Source of the DNA: Saprospiraceae bacterium
GTDB taxonomy: Bacteria > Bacteroidota > Bacteroidia > Chitinophagales > Saprospiraceae
Length of the DNA stretch: 64,000 bases
Reading direction: 5' to 3'
Assembly (NCBI GenBank): GCA_016718205.1
Contig: JADKEB010000010.1
Coordinates: 1 to 64,000, forward strand
The stretch's first letter is position 1. Each line of letters starts with the position of its first letter. This document shows, piece after piece, positions 55,743 to 63,448 of this stretch. The notes beneath the pieces are model-generated. The model worked only from the letters and a program-made list of their open reading frames with translations. It had not been told where the DNA came from and ran no database searches. The translations under genes were made by a program, and so were the position numbers.

Positions 55743-57224
55743 ATGAATTCAACATTGTCAGTGTACAACAGCCTCACCAGGCAAAAAGAAGTTTTCAAAC
55801 CCATTCACGAAGGATTTGTAGGGATGTACGTGTGCGGTCCTACCGTATATAGTGATGTACATTTGGGCAACTGTCGCACATTCATGAGCTTTGACATGAT
55901 ATACAGATATTTGCTTCACTTAGGTTTTAAAGTCAGGTATGTGAGGAATATTACCGATGTTGGACACTTACTTGATGATGGAGAAGACAGGATGTCCAAG
56001 GGCTCAAAAGCGGATAATCTGGAACCCATGGAAGTTGCCCAGAAATACACTGTTGGTTTTCATGATATGATGCGCATTTTTAATACATTATCACCAAGTA
56101 TTGAGCCTCGAGCTACAGGCCACATCCTTGAGCAGATTGAGATGGTACAAAGCATCATCGATCGTGGATTTGCTTATTCGCGAAATGGTTCGGTGTATTT
56201 TGATACTATAAAATTTGCGAAAAAAACAGGCGAATACGGCAAACTATCAGGAAGGGTGATTGAAGAGCTGATTTCTGAATCGAGAGATAATCTGAAAAAT
56301 CAGGACGAAAAAAACCATCCATCCGATTTTGCTATATGGATGAAGGCTTCAGACGAACATCTCATGAAATGGAATTCTCCATGGTCAGTGGGTTTTCCGG
56401 GTTGGCATCTGGAGTGTAGTGCTATGAGTACAAAGTATCTCGGACTTCAGTTTGATATACACGGTGGTGGAAATGATCTGAAATTTCCTCATCATGAAAA
56501 TGAAATCGCTCAGAATGTGGGTGCTTGCGGTTGTCAGCCTGCGCACTACTGGCTTCATACCAATATGTTGCTGATGAATGGTAAAAAAATGTCCAAGAGC
56601 GATGGCAATACCATTTCGCCGGTTGAACTCTTTACAGGTGACAGTGTGCATGTAAGTAAGGGATACAGTCCGATGGTGGTACGATTTTTTATGCTGCAAT
56701 CTCATTACAGATCACCCAATGACTTGACGGATGAAGCGTTATTGGCATCTGAAAAAGGTTTTAAGAGGCTGATGGATGCGTACAAAAACCTTTCAAACTT
56801 GTCATCTTCCTCAACGGGCCATACTGAGTTTGATAAAAAAACGGAGGGTATCATAGATGGTATTTTTGAAGATATGAATGATGATTTTAATACTCCGAAA
56901 GCCATAGCAGGATTGTTTGAGCTCGTCACAATTATTAACAGCCTTAAGGAAGGGCAGATAGCTATTTCCGAAATTTCACATGCCACGATTGAGAAAATAA
57001 AAAGCACCATGAAGGCAATAATTTTTGATGTTTTTGGGTTGAAAGATGAGTCAGAAAGCAATGCCGGTCCGGTGGAAGGATTGATGGATTTGGTCATAGA
57101 TTTACGTCATCAGGCAAGGAATAATAAGGACTGGGCTACTTCTGATAAAATAAGAGATGCATTGGGTGAAATAAACATTCAAATCAAAGATGGAAAAGAA
57201 GGAACTTCCTGGGGATATAAATAA
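55743..57224 (+). CDS. cysS: Cysteine--tRNA ligase
   Basis: A 493-residue class I synthetase. Its N-terminal YVCGPTVYSDVHLGNCRTF holds both the zinc-ligand Cys and the HIGH equivalent (HLGN). GWHLECSAMS and HHENEIAQ provide the other zinc ligands. The KMSKS loop is KKMSKSDGN, followed by an alpha-helical anticodon domain. It charges tRNA-Cys with cysteine. Length is typical. A 102-bp repeat element follows its stop by 44 nt. Confidence 0.97.
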   Translation: MNSTLSVYNSLTRQKEVFKPIHEGFVGMYVCGPTVYSDVHLGNCRTFMSFDMIYRYLLHLGFKVRYVRNITDVGHLLDDGEDRMSKGSKADNLEPMEVAQKYTVGFHDMMRIFNTLSPSIEPRATGHILEQIEMVQSIIDRGFAYSRNGSVYFDTIKFAKKTGEYGKLSGRVIEELISESRDNLKNQDEKNHPSDFAIWMKASDEHLMKWNSPWSVGFPGWHLECSAMSTKYLGLQFDIHGGGNDLKFPHHENEIAQNVGACGCQPAHYWLHTNMLLMNGKKMSKSDGNTISPVELFTGDSVHVSKGYSPMVVRFFMLQSHYRSPNDLTDEALLASEKGFKRLMDAYKNLSNLSSSSTGHTEFDKKTEGIIDGIFEDMNDDFNTPKAIAGLFELVTIINSLKEGQIAISEISHATIEKIKSTMKAIIFDVFGLKDESESNAGPVEGLMDLVIDLRHQARNNKDWATSDKIRDALGEINIQIKDGKEGTSWGYK

Positions 57225-57268
57225 TGAAATTATAAACACTCTTTTAAAGATTAACGTTATATAAAAAT

Positions 57269-57370
57269 CAATGTCGTTTAGTTAAAGTATTTTTACTTGT
57301 TTTTACCCATCCTAAATCCTTCCCTTAGAAGGGAAGGACTTCATAATATGGCCTTAACTAAACGACATTG
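57269..57370. repeat. 102-bp inverted-repeat element, copy 2 (reverse orientation)
   Basis: Ends CAATGTCGTTTAGTTAA / TTAACTAAACGACATTG are a perfect 17-bp inverted repeat. Its reverse complement aligns without gaps to copy 1 at roughly 83%. The inner palindrome TCCTTCCCTT / AAGGGAAGGA (57317-57338) differs from copy 1 by compensatory T-A to C-G changes. It is flanked by TATATAAAAAT (left) and TATATAAAAT (right). Confidence 0.85.
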
Positions 57371-57420
57371 TATATAAAATTCTAATTTTTTTTACTTTAT
57401 AAAAAATAAAATAATATAAT

Positions 57421-58458
57421 ATGAAAACCTGGTTTTTTACTTTTGCATTGATGATTTTATTTGCATCTGGCATTAACAGCCAACAAGTGAGCAAGAAAAA
57501 CTGGACGCTGGTTCATGAGAGAACGGCAACATGGTGTCCATTTTGTGGTACTTGGGGATGGAATATGAAGGACGAAATTTTTAGCACTTATGCTGATCAA
57601 AATCTGATTTTTATGGCCGTGCATCATAGTGGTGATCTTGTCAATCAAACGGCTACCGAATTAGGTGATAATTTTTCTGGTACTGGTCAACCTATTTTTT
57701 ATATGGATGGCTCTAATCTCAATGTAAACAGTTCTAACATAGCAGAAAGAATAAGAGATATAAAAATTGCAATGGATTTTAAAGCCACACAATCAGTTTT
57801 TGCAGGTGTCGGTGTGGAAGCTACTCTCAATAATAACACTAAAACTTTGACTGCTAAAGCAAAAGTTGAATTTCTGGAGGCAGTAGAAGGTGGCGACTAT
57901 TATCTTGGTCTTTATTTGGTAGAAGATGTTTTGAATTTTCAGTCCAGCAGGACCGGTACTCCTCTTCACAGAAATGTAATAAGACAATCATTGTTGCCCA
58001 CTACATTTGGCAAGGCACTAAAAACCGGAGCTGTTGCTAAAGGTACTATTTTTAACGTAGATGCTTCACTAGCTAATGTAAGTTCTACCAGAGATAAAAT
58101 CAAAGTGGTAGCCATCATCTGGAATAAAGTAGGGTCAAAATATATATTCTTCAATGCCAATGTGGTATCGGTTGGAATTCCGGCGTCCACAGATTTTGAA
58201 GCTGATACCAATAACGATCTGATCGTCACACAAAATGAATCCAAGTCAGTCATTGTTGATATAAAAAATATCGTTTTAGATCAGGATGCAGTTCTGAATA
58301 TTTCGGATATAAGCGGAAGACTATTAGCTAGTCAACAAGTGTTTAAAAACAATTCAAATCAGATTCTGACCCTTTCAGGAGATTTTAATCCGGGAGTACA
58401 TATTATTACACTTGTCAGCGATAAGAAAAGAATTTCTAAAAAATTGGTGCTACACTAA
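57421..58458 (+). CDS. Omp28-like thioredoxin-fold protein with T9SS sorting domain
   Basis: A 345-residue secreted protein. It has a signal peptide (MKTWFFTFALMILFASGINS), then a thioredoxin-like region with CxxC (ATWCPFCGTWGW) and GQPIFYMDG (cis-Pro-like loop). A beta-rich middle (VGVEATLNNNTKTLTAKAKV) is shared with Omp28-type outer-surface proteins. The last 75 residues form a T9SS C-terminal domain (LNISDISGRLLASQQV, LSGDFNPGVHIITLVSD, KKLVLH). It probably works at the cell surface as a redox or adhesion protein. A terminator follows at 58505. Confidence 0.85.
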   Translation: MKTWFFTFALMILFASGINSQQVSKKNWTLVHERTATWCPFCGTWGWNMKDEIFSTYADQNLIFMAVHHSGDLVNQTATELGDNFSGTGQPIFYMDGSNLNVNSSNIAERIRDIKIAMDFKATQSVFAGVGVEATLNNNTKTLTAKAKVEFLEAVEGGDYYLGLYLVEDVLNFQSSRTGTPLHRNVIRQSLLPTTFGKALKTGAVAKGTIFNVDASLANVSSTRDKIKVVAIIWNKVGSKYIFFNANVVSVGIPASTDFEADTNNDLIVTQNESKSVIVDIKNIVLDQDAVLNISDISGRLLASQQVFKNNSNQILTLSGDFNPGVHIITLVSDKKRISKKLVLH

Positions 58459-58476
58459 AGTTTATACATACTCTAA
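58457..58476. repeat. Single right-type end of the TTTAGAGTATGTTTAAA family
   Basis: AAAGTTTATACATACTCTAAG overlaps the stop codon of the Omp28-like gene and resembles the right ends at 43224 and 48964. No partner end is found within 400 bp. Confidence 0.4.
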
Positions 58477-58504
58477 GTTCAGATCAGATAAAAACAAATT
58501 TTAA

Positions 58505-58548
58505 ACAAGGGAAATTCATGAAAATGGGTTTTCCCTGTTTGATTTTAA
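58505..58548 (+). terminator. Terminator after the Omp28-like gene
   Basis: AAACAAGGGAAA / TTTCCCTGTTT forms an 11-bp stem with a G-T pair, then GATTTT. The T-tract is weak, so efficiency is uncertain. Confidence 0.6.
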
Positions 58549-58676
58549 GGAAGTATATGATTGTTCCATCCATCCAGATTAATCAATGTGTGTATAACGA
58601 ATTGCACTTTTGTAAAAAAAATTAACTTGTTGCATTTGCCTATACTTACCACCAACCCATGAAGGGGAGAACAGCG

Positions 58677-58811
58677 CTAATATTGAAATCATTGGCGTAG
58701 GTCATCTCAAGCATAGCTTGACAAGCTCTTTAGGGAATGAGCCTGCCTGCCTACGTAGTCAGGCAGGGGTAGCGAGGGAATTTAAGTATTTGTGCAGTTT
58801 GTTATACACAC
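58677..58811 (+). repeat. 135-bp dispersed repeat, copy 2
   Basis: It differs from 18820-18954 at only three positions, all near the 5' end. It holds the same CAAGC/GCTTG hairpin and the CCTGCCTG...CAGGCAGG palindrome. It lies just upstream of the DEAD helicase promoter. Confidence 0.9.
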
Positions 58812-58850
58812 TTAAACTATCTGAATTAATACCTTATGCACAATATTTTG

Positions 58851-58858
58851 TATATTTG
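58851..58858 (+). promoter_or_regulatory. Bacteroidota -7 box for the DEAD-box helicase
   Basis: TATATTTG matches TAnnTTTG, 74 nt before the ATG at 58933. Confidence 0.62.
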
Positions 58859-58932
58859 CATTTTTATAATACAAAATTCGAAGTTCGGTACTTTTTCACT
58901 AATTGGACTTCGGCATTAAACCCTACATTATA

Positions 58933-60216
58933 ATGACTTTTGCAGAACTAGGCCTGGATGAGAAGATACTTGAAGCTATATCTTACATGGGATTTGATCA
59001 GGCTACACCTATACAGGAAAAGGCGATTCCTCAAATACTAAAAGGAAGGGATCTTATAGCTTGCGCTCAGACAGGAACGGGAAAGACTGCTGCTTTTATG
59101 CTTCCATTGATCCACAACATGGCATCTGATCCTCATGATGGAACAAGCACATTGGTTATAGTACCGACCCGCGAATTGGCCGTCCAGATTGATCAGCAGA
59201 TTCAGGCTTTTGCCTACTTTGTGCACGCATCATCCATGGCCATTTATGGTGGTGGTTCAGGCGCAGAGTGGGAAACACAAAAGAAAGCATTAACCAATGC
59301 TGACATCATCATTGCCACTCCCGGTAAACTTATCAGTCATATCAATATGGGCAATGTGAAATTCAACAAGCTAAAATATCTGATCCTTGATGAGGCAGAC
59401 AGAATGCTGGATATGGGTTTTTATGATGATATACAAAAGATTATAGCTTCATTGCCTAAAAAGAGACAGACTTTGATGTTTAGTGCCACCATGCCTCCCA
59501 AAATGAGAGTTTTGGCCAAACAAAACCTGGTCGATCCATATGAAATAACTCTTGCGGTCTCCAAACCTTCAGAAAGAGTCCTACAAACGGCATATTTGGT
59601 CAATGATGTACATAAGTCTACCCTCATCAATGATTTAATTAAGGATAAAGCAAATCTGGAAAGTATAATTGTGTTTTCGTCTACAAAAAAATCAGTCAAT
59701 GAAATCGTAAGAAGCTTGTCTGGAAAAGGTTATGTGGTAGAAGGTATTTCATCCGATCTTGAGCAAGCCCAACGGGAAGAAGTAGTCAACAGATTCAGGG
59801 CCAAACAGATACGAGTCCTCGTTGCTACCGATGTATTTGCGCGTGGTATTGATATTAAAGATGTTCATTTGGTTATCAACTACCATGTCCCGGGGGATGG
59901 TGAAGATTATGTCCACAGAATAGGGCGTACAGCGCGGGCCGATGCTACAGGAGTGGCTATTACTTTGGTCAATGAAGACGAAATGTACAAATTTGCTGCT
60001 ATCGAAAAGCTCATTGATACTACCATTGTAAAACTTCCAATTCCTGCTTATATTGGCCAAAGCCCTGAATGGTCTTTGTCCAGACCAAAAAGTAGTTTTC
60101 AACGTGGCCGATCATCCAACGGAAGGCCTTCATCAGGAAGCTCCAATAAACCCCGACAGCAATCAAACAATAAAAATAGGTTCAGCGGAAAAAAATCCGG
60201 CCCATCAAAGCCGTAA
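58933..60216 (+). CDS. DEAD-box RNA helicase (RhlE-like)
   Basis: A 427-residue protein from ATG 58933 (MTFAELGLDEKILEAI). An in-frame TTG at 58903 would add ten unconserved residues and is less likely. The Q motif is GFDQATPIQEKAIP, motif I AQTGTGKTAAF, DEAD box LDEADRMLDMG, SAT SATMPP, and motif VI HRIGRTARA. The tail is basic and Ser/Gly/Asn-rich (RGRSSNGRPSSGSSNKPRQQ), as in RhlE-type proteins that act on structured RNA and ribosome assembly. It stands alone. Confidence 0.94.
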   Translation: MTFAELGLDEKILEAISYMGFDQATPIQEKAIPQILKGRDLIACAQTGTGKTAAFMLPLIHNMASDPHDGTSTLVIVPTRELAVQIDQQIQAFAYFVHASSMAIYGGGSGAEWETQKKALTNADIIIATPGKLISHINMGNVKFNKLKYLILDEADRMLDMGFYDDIQKIIASLPKKRQTLMFSATMPPKMRVLAKQNLVDPYEITLAVSKPSERVLQTAYLVNDVHKSTLINDLIKDKANLESIIVFSSTKKSVNEIVRSLSGKGYVVEGISSDLEQAQREEVVNRFRAKQIRVLVATDVFARGIDIKDVHLVINYHVPGDGEDYVHRIGRTARADATGVAITLVNEDEMYKFAAIEKLIDTTIVKLPIPAYIGQSPEWSLSRPKSSFQRGRSSNGRPSSGSSNKPRQQSNNKNRFSGKKSGPSKP

Positions 60217-60342
60217 AATACTCCAAATCGAGTTAACGAATTACAAAACTTGTCCAGTTTCAGTGGGATTCTTGATGTTTGGGATCGTAGTTCCAGACTT
60301 CGACCATCAGTTAGTGAAAGGAAATTGACCGAACCTGAATGG

Positions 60343-60728
60343 CTATCGTTTAGTTATAAATACCAGATTGAGCCATCCTAACATAAAAAAGACACCACCT
60401 ATAGGTGTCAGTGGACCAACAAAATTCCAACTATCTCCACCATATAAGTGCTTTGTGCTCAATATATACAATGAGCCACTGAATAAAATGATACCGGTCA
60501 GGAAAGATAAAAACTACGTTGTAAAAGTGGGCTTTCTTTATTATCTATGGCTATGACAAACATGGCAAGTGCATGCACATAATGATACAAAGAGCCTGTT
60601 TTGAATGTGTCTATTTGGTTGTCATTCAAGTGCTGTTTCAGGCCATGAGCCGCAAAAGCTCCCAATACTACAGCTAATGCCCCAACCAAGCCGGTTATTT
60701 TTAAAAGGCGATTTGAATTATGCTCCAT
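60343..60728 (-). CDS. DUF423 (YgdD-like) small membrane protein, frameshifted
   Basis: ATG 60728 opens the conserved DUF423 start (KITGLVGALAVVLGAFAAHGLK, split here at GAF), followed by TGSLYHYVHALAMF. The frame stops at 60498 after QRSFYLS. One base further it continues as FLTGIILFSGSLYIL, then GGVFFMLGWLNLVF, to the TAG at 60343. The full family length (about 128 residues, four membrane segments) is restored by one inserted base near 60515, in a CTTTCC string. The ATG overlaps the ALDH gene end by 11 nt. The function of DUF423 is not established. Confidence 0.82.
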
Positions 60729-63117
60729 AGGGTATCCATATATTTTTTATCTCAGTGGCATGCCTTAAAAATTCAAAACCTTCGCTCTGAGATTTGTCCA
60801 TCCAATCCCTGTATTTTCCATCATTTACCCAGGTGCGTTTGAGGTTGTCTGCGGACAAAAGTTCGATATCCTTGCTTCCCTGAGGGGTACCAAAATACCA
60901 TAATCCATCTACATCATCGTGTTTTGCCAGTTCTTTGGACAACTCATCTTTACTTCCTGTGACAATATTTACAGCTCCCACGGGAACATCTGAAGTCTCT
61001 AATATCTGATAAAAGTCAGTTACTGACAAAGGTGAAGTTTCAGAAGGAATCACCACCACTGTATTGCCCATAGTCAAAGCGGGAATCACAGTAGAAATAA
61101 AACCCAAAAGCGGAGCTTCATCAGGACAGACTATGCCGATGACACCCACTTTTTCCGGCATGGCCAATGTGACGTTCCTGCTTGTAGTATGATGTACCTT
61201 GCCATCATACTTGTCAGCCCATGCTGCGTAGGTATATATTCGGTCTATACATGCAGCCACTTCTTTATCTGCATCAGTCTGGTTTTGATTGGTTTGCAGC
61301 ATGATTCTTGCAGCAAATTCAGAAGCTCGTGAAAACAGATTTTCAGCTATGTAATATAATACCTGAGCTTTGGCATGTCCGGTCATTGTCCCCCATGAAG
61401 TGCAAGCATGTGCAGATTCTACAGCATTGCGTATATCTTTTCTGCTTCCCTTAGGAACTTCTGCTATGTGGATACCGAATGCGTCTCTTACTTCAAGGCT
61501 ATTACCTCCGTCAGGCCTGGCTTGTTTGCCACCCACAAAGATTTTAGGAGTTCTGTCTATAGTGGGTAGTGTTCCTGAAGTACCGTTCTTTTTCGGACTA
61601 TCGACAGTTTTTATCTTTAGTGGTGTTACTGCCAAGTCATTTTCAGACTTATGTTTTACATATTCATATAAGCCTTCCTTACCACCTTCTCTGCCAAATC
61701 CGGATTCTCTGTATCCACCAAAACCCGATGCAGCATCAAATACATTGGTACAATTGATCCAGACCGTACCTGCCTTTACCTGAGGGGCAATGTCCAGAGC
61801 AAGATTGATATTTTCAGTCCATATACTGGCTGCCAAACCAAATCGGGTATGGTTGGCCAGTTTTACCGCTTCACTATGTGATCTGAAACTCATGGCAACA
61901 AGGACAGGGCCAAAAATTTCAACCTGCGCGATGGTGGATGATGGAGATACGTCTGTAAATAGGGTAGGAGGATAAAAATAACCTTCAGTAGGGCAAGCCC
62001 AGGAAGGCTGCCATATATCATTTCCTTCTTCTACTCCTTTTTGCACCAAATCTTCGATGACTTTCAACTGAACGGGTGCGACTATAGCCCCGATGTCAAT
62101 ACACTTATCTAAAGAATTGCCAATGCGCAGTGTTTCCATGCGTGACCGTATTTTTTTATAGAGCTTTTCGGCAATACTCTCCTGGACAAGCAGTCTTGAT
62201 CCTGCACAACAGACCTGACCTTGGTTAAACCATATGGCATCTACTACGCCTTCCACCACACTGTCCAGATCCGCATCTTCAAAAACAATAAATGGCGATT
62301 TTCCACCGAGTTCCAGAGAGATTTTTTTGCCTGATCCGGCTGTGGTTTTTCTGATGATTTTACCGACTTCAGTGGATCCTGTAAAAGCTATTTTTTTGAC
62401 TGAAGGGTGATTGACAATAGCAGCGCCAGTGGTACCATGACCAGTGACCACATTGACCACACCCTCCGGTAAGCCGATCTGTCGGCAAATATCGGCAAAT
62501 AACAATGCTGTCAAAGACGTAAATTCTGCAGGTTTGAGGACTACAGTATTACCCATGGCCAATGCCGGAGCGATTTTCCATGAAAGCATGAGTAGCGGAA
62601 AATTCCACGGAATGATCTGGCCGATGACACCTATCTCTTTATATCCTTTCATTTCTGTATCCATGAGCTGGGCCCATCCGGCATGATGATAGAAATGTCT
62701 TGCGACCAATGGAATATCAATATCTCTCGTTTCCCGAATGGGCTTGCCATTGTCCATAGATTCGAGTACAGCAAAGAGTCTTGAGTGCTTTTGAATCTGT
62801 CTTGCGAGAGCATACAGATACCTTGCCCTGCCGTGTCCACCAAGGTTGACCCAGGGTTTTAGTGCTTTTTCTGCTGCATTGACTGCGGAGTCTACATCCT
62901 TGTTATTACCTTCAGAAATGTCCGCCAGTTTTTCTTTTGTAGAGGGATTGATACTTTCAAAATACTCACCGGAGGAAGGTTTTGTCCATTTGCCATTGAT
63001 GAAAAGGCCAAATTTTCGCTTGTGACTTTCCAGAAATGCTAAGCTCTCTTTATTGCTTTCAGGAGCCGGTCCGTATTCCATTGACTCAAATATTTCTTTT
63101 ACCTGCATGGACATCAT
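60718..63117 (-). CDS. Aldehyde dehydrogenase, ALDH16-type double-domain protein
   Basis: A 799-residue fusion of two ALDH modules. The first (about 1-490) is complete: PWNFPLLMLSWK, FTGSTEVGK, catalytic Glu in LELGGKSP and catalytic Cys in NQGQVCCAGSR. The second (about 515-799) keeps only the NAD-binding half (VGVIGIVCPDEAPLLGF, PALTMGNTVVVIPSE) and lacks both the ELGGK motif and a catalytic Cys. This matches the ALDH16 architecture, whose second module is thought to help dimerisation or channel substrate. It is coupled to the downstream DUF423 gene by an 11-nt overlap. The aldehyde substrate is unknown. Confidence 0.9.
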   Translation of the reverse strand: MMSMQVKEIFESMEYGPAPESNKESLAFLESHKRKFGLFINGKWTKPSSGEYFESINPSTKEKLADISEGNNKDVDSAVNAAEKALKPWVNLGGHGRARYLYALARQIQKHSRLFAVLESMDNGKPIRETRDIDIPLVARHFYHHAGWAQLMDTEMKGYKEIGVIGQIIPWNFPLLMLSWKIAPALAMGNTVVLKPAEFTSLTALLFADICRQIGLPEGVVNVVTGHGTTGAAIVNHPSVKKIAFTGSTEVGKIIRKTTAGSGKKISLELGGKSPFIVFEDADLDSVVEGVVDAIWFNQGQVCCAGSRLLVQESIAEKLYKKIRSRMETLRIGNSLDKCIDIGAIVAPVQLKVIEDLVQKGVEEGNDIWQPSWACPTEGYFYPPTLFTDVSPSSTIAQVEIFGPVLVAMSFRSHSEAVKLANHTRFGLAASIWTENINLALDIAPQVKAGTVWINCTNVFDAASGFGGYRESGFGREGGKEGLYEYVKHKSENDLAVTPLKIKTVDSPKKNGTSGTLPTIDRTPKIFVGGKQARPDGGNSLEVRDAFGIHIAEVPKGSRKDIRNAVESAHACTSWGTMTGHAKAQVLYYIAENLFSRASEFAARIMLQTNQNQTDADKEVAACIDRIYTYAAWADKYDGKVHHTTSRNVTLAMPEKVGVIGIVCPDEAPLLGFISTVIPALTMGNTVVVIPSETSPLSVTDFYQILETSDVPVGAVNIVTGSKDELSKELAKHDDVDGLWYFGTPQGSKDIELLSADNLKRTWVNDGKYRDWMDKSQSEGFEFLRHATEIKNIWIPYGA

Positions 63118-63250
63118 TTTTTATGACTTGTGATTGATCTATATTACAAATCAATTGCCAAAAACTAAGCGCAAATGATTTTAAACATATTAATCACAAA
63201 AATAAGAAAATAAGAAGAATCATTGTGAAAATAGAATAATATAGTTATAC

Positions 63251-63349
63251 CGACGAGAATTTATTTTGCAAATAATTCTGTCGCCATTATACTCAAAATG
63301 AATAAATTGATAAATTAAATTTTCGCAAACCAATTTATTTTGAGTATAA
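63251..63349. promoter_or_regulatory. Two successive inverted repeats upstream of the TonB receptor
   Basis: Repeat 1 (63251-63283) pairs CGACGAGAATTTATTT with AAATAATTCTGTCG. Repeat 2 (63287-63349) pairs TTATACTCAAAAT and AAATTG with CAATTTATTTTGAGTATAA. There is no T-run after either in the + direction. They occupy most of the 331-nt gap between the divergent ALDH and receptor genes and may be operator or mRNA-leader structures. Confidence 0.5.
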
Positions 63350-63448
63350 AAAATGTATATTACAATTTTGAACATCATTATAAAATATAAAAGGCAGACC
63401 AACACTTTATTCCCATCTTTTACTTACTTTTATCACAAAAATCATGAT

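Noticed and set aside
58903..58932. TTG start for the DEAD helicase
   Set aside because: An ATG at 58933 begins the conserved helicase sequence, and the added ten residues are not family-like.
60341..60357. CTATCGTTTAGTTATAA as a remnant of the 102-bp element end
   Set aside because: It matches only partly and lies inside the last codons of the DUF423 gene, with no partner end.
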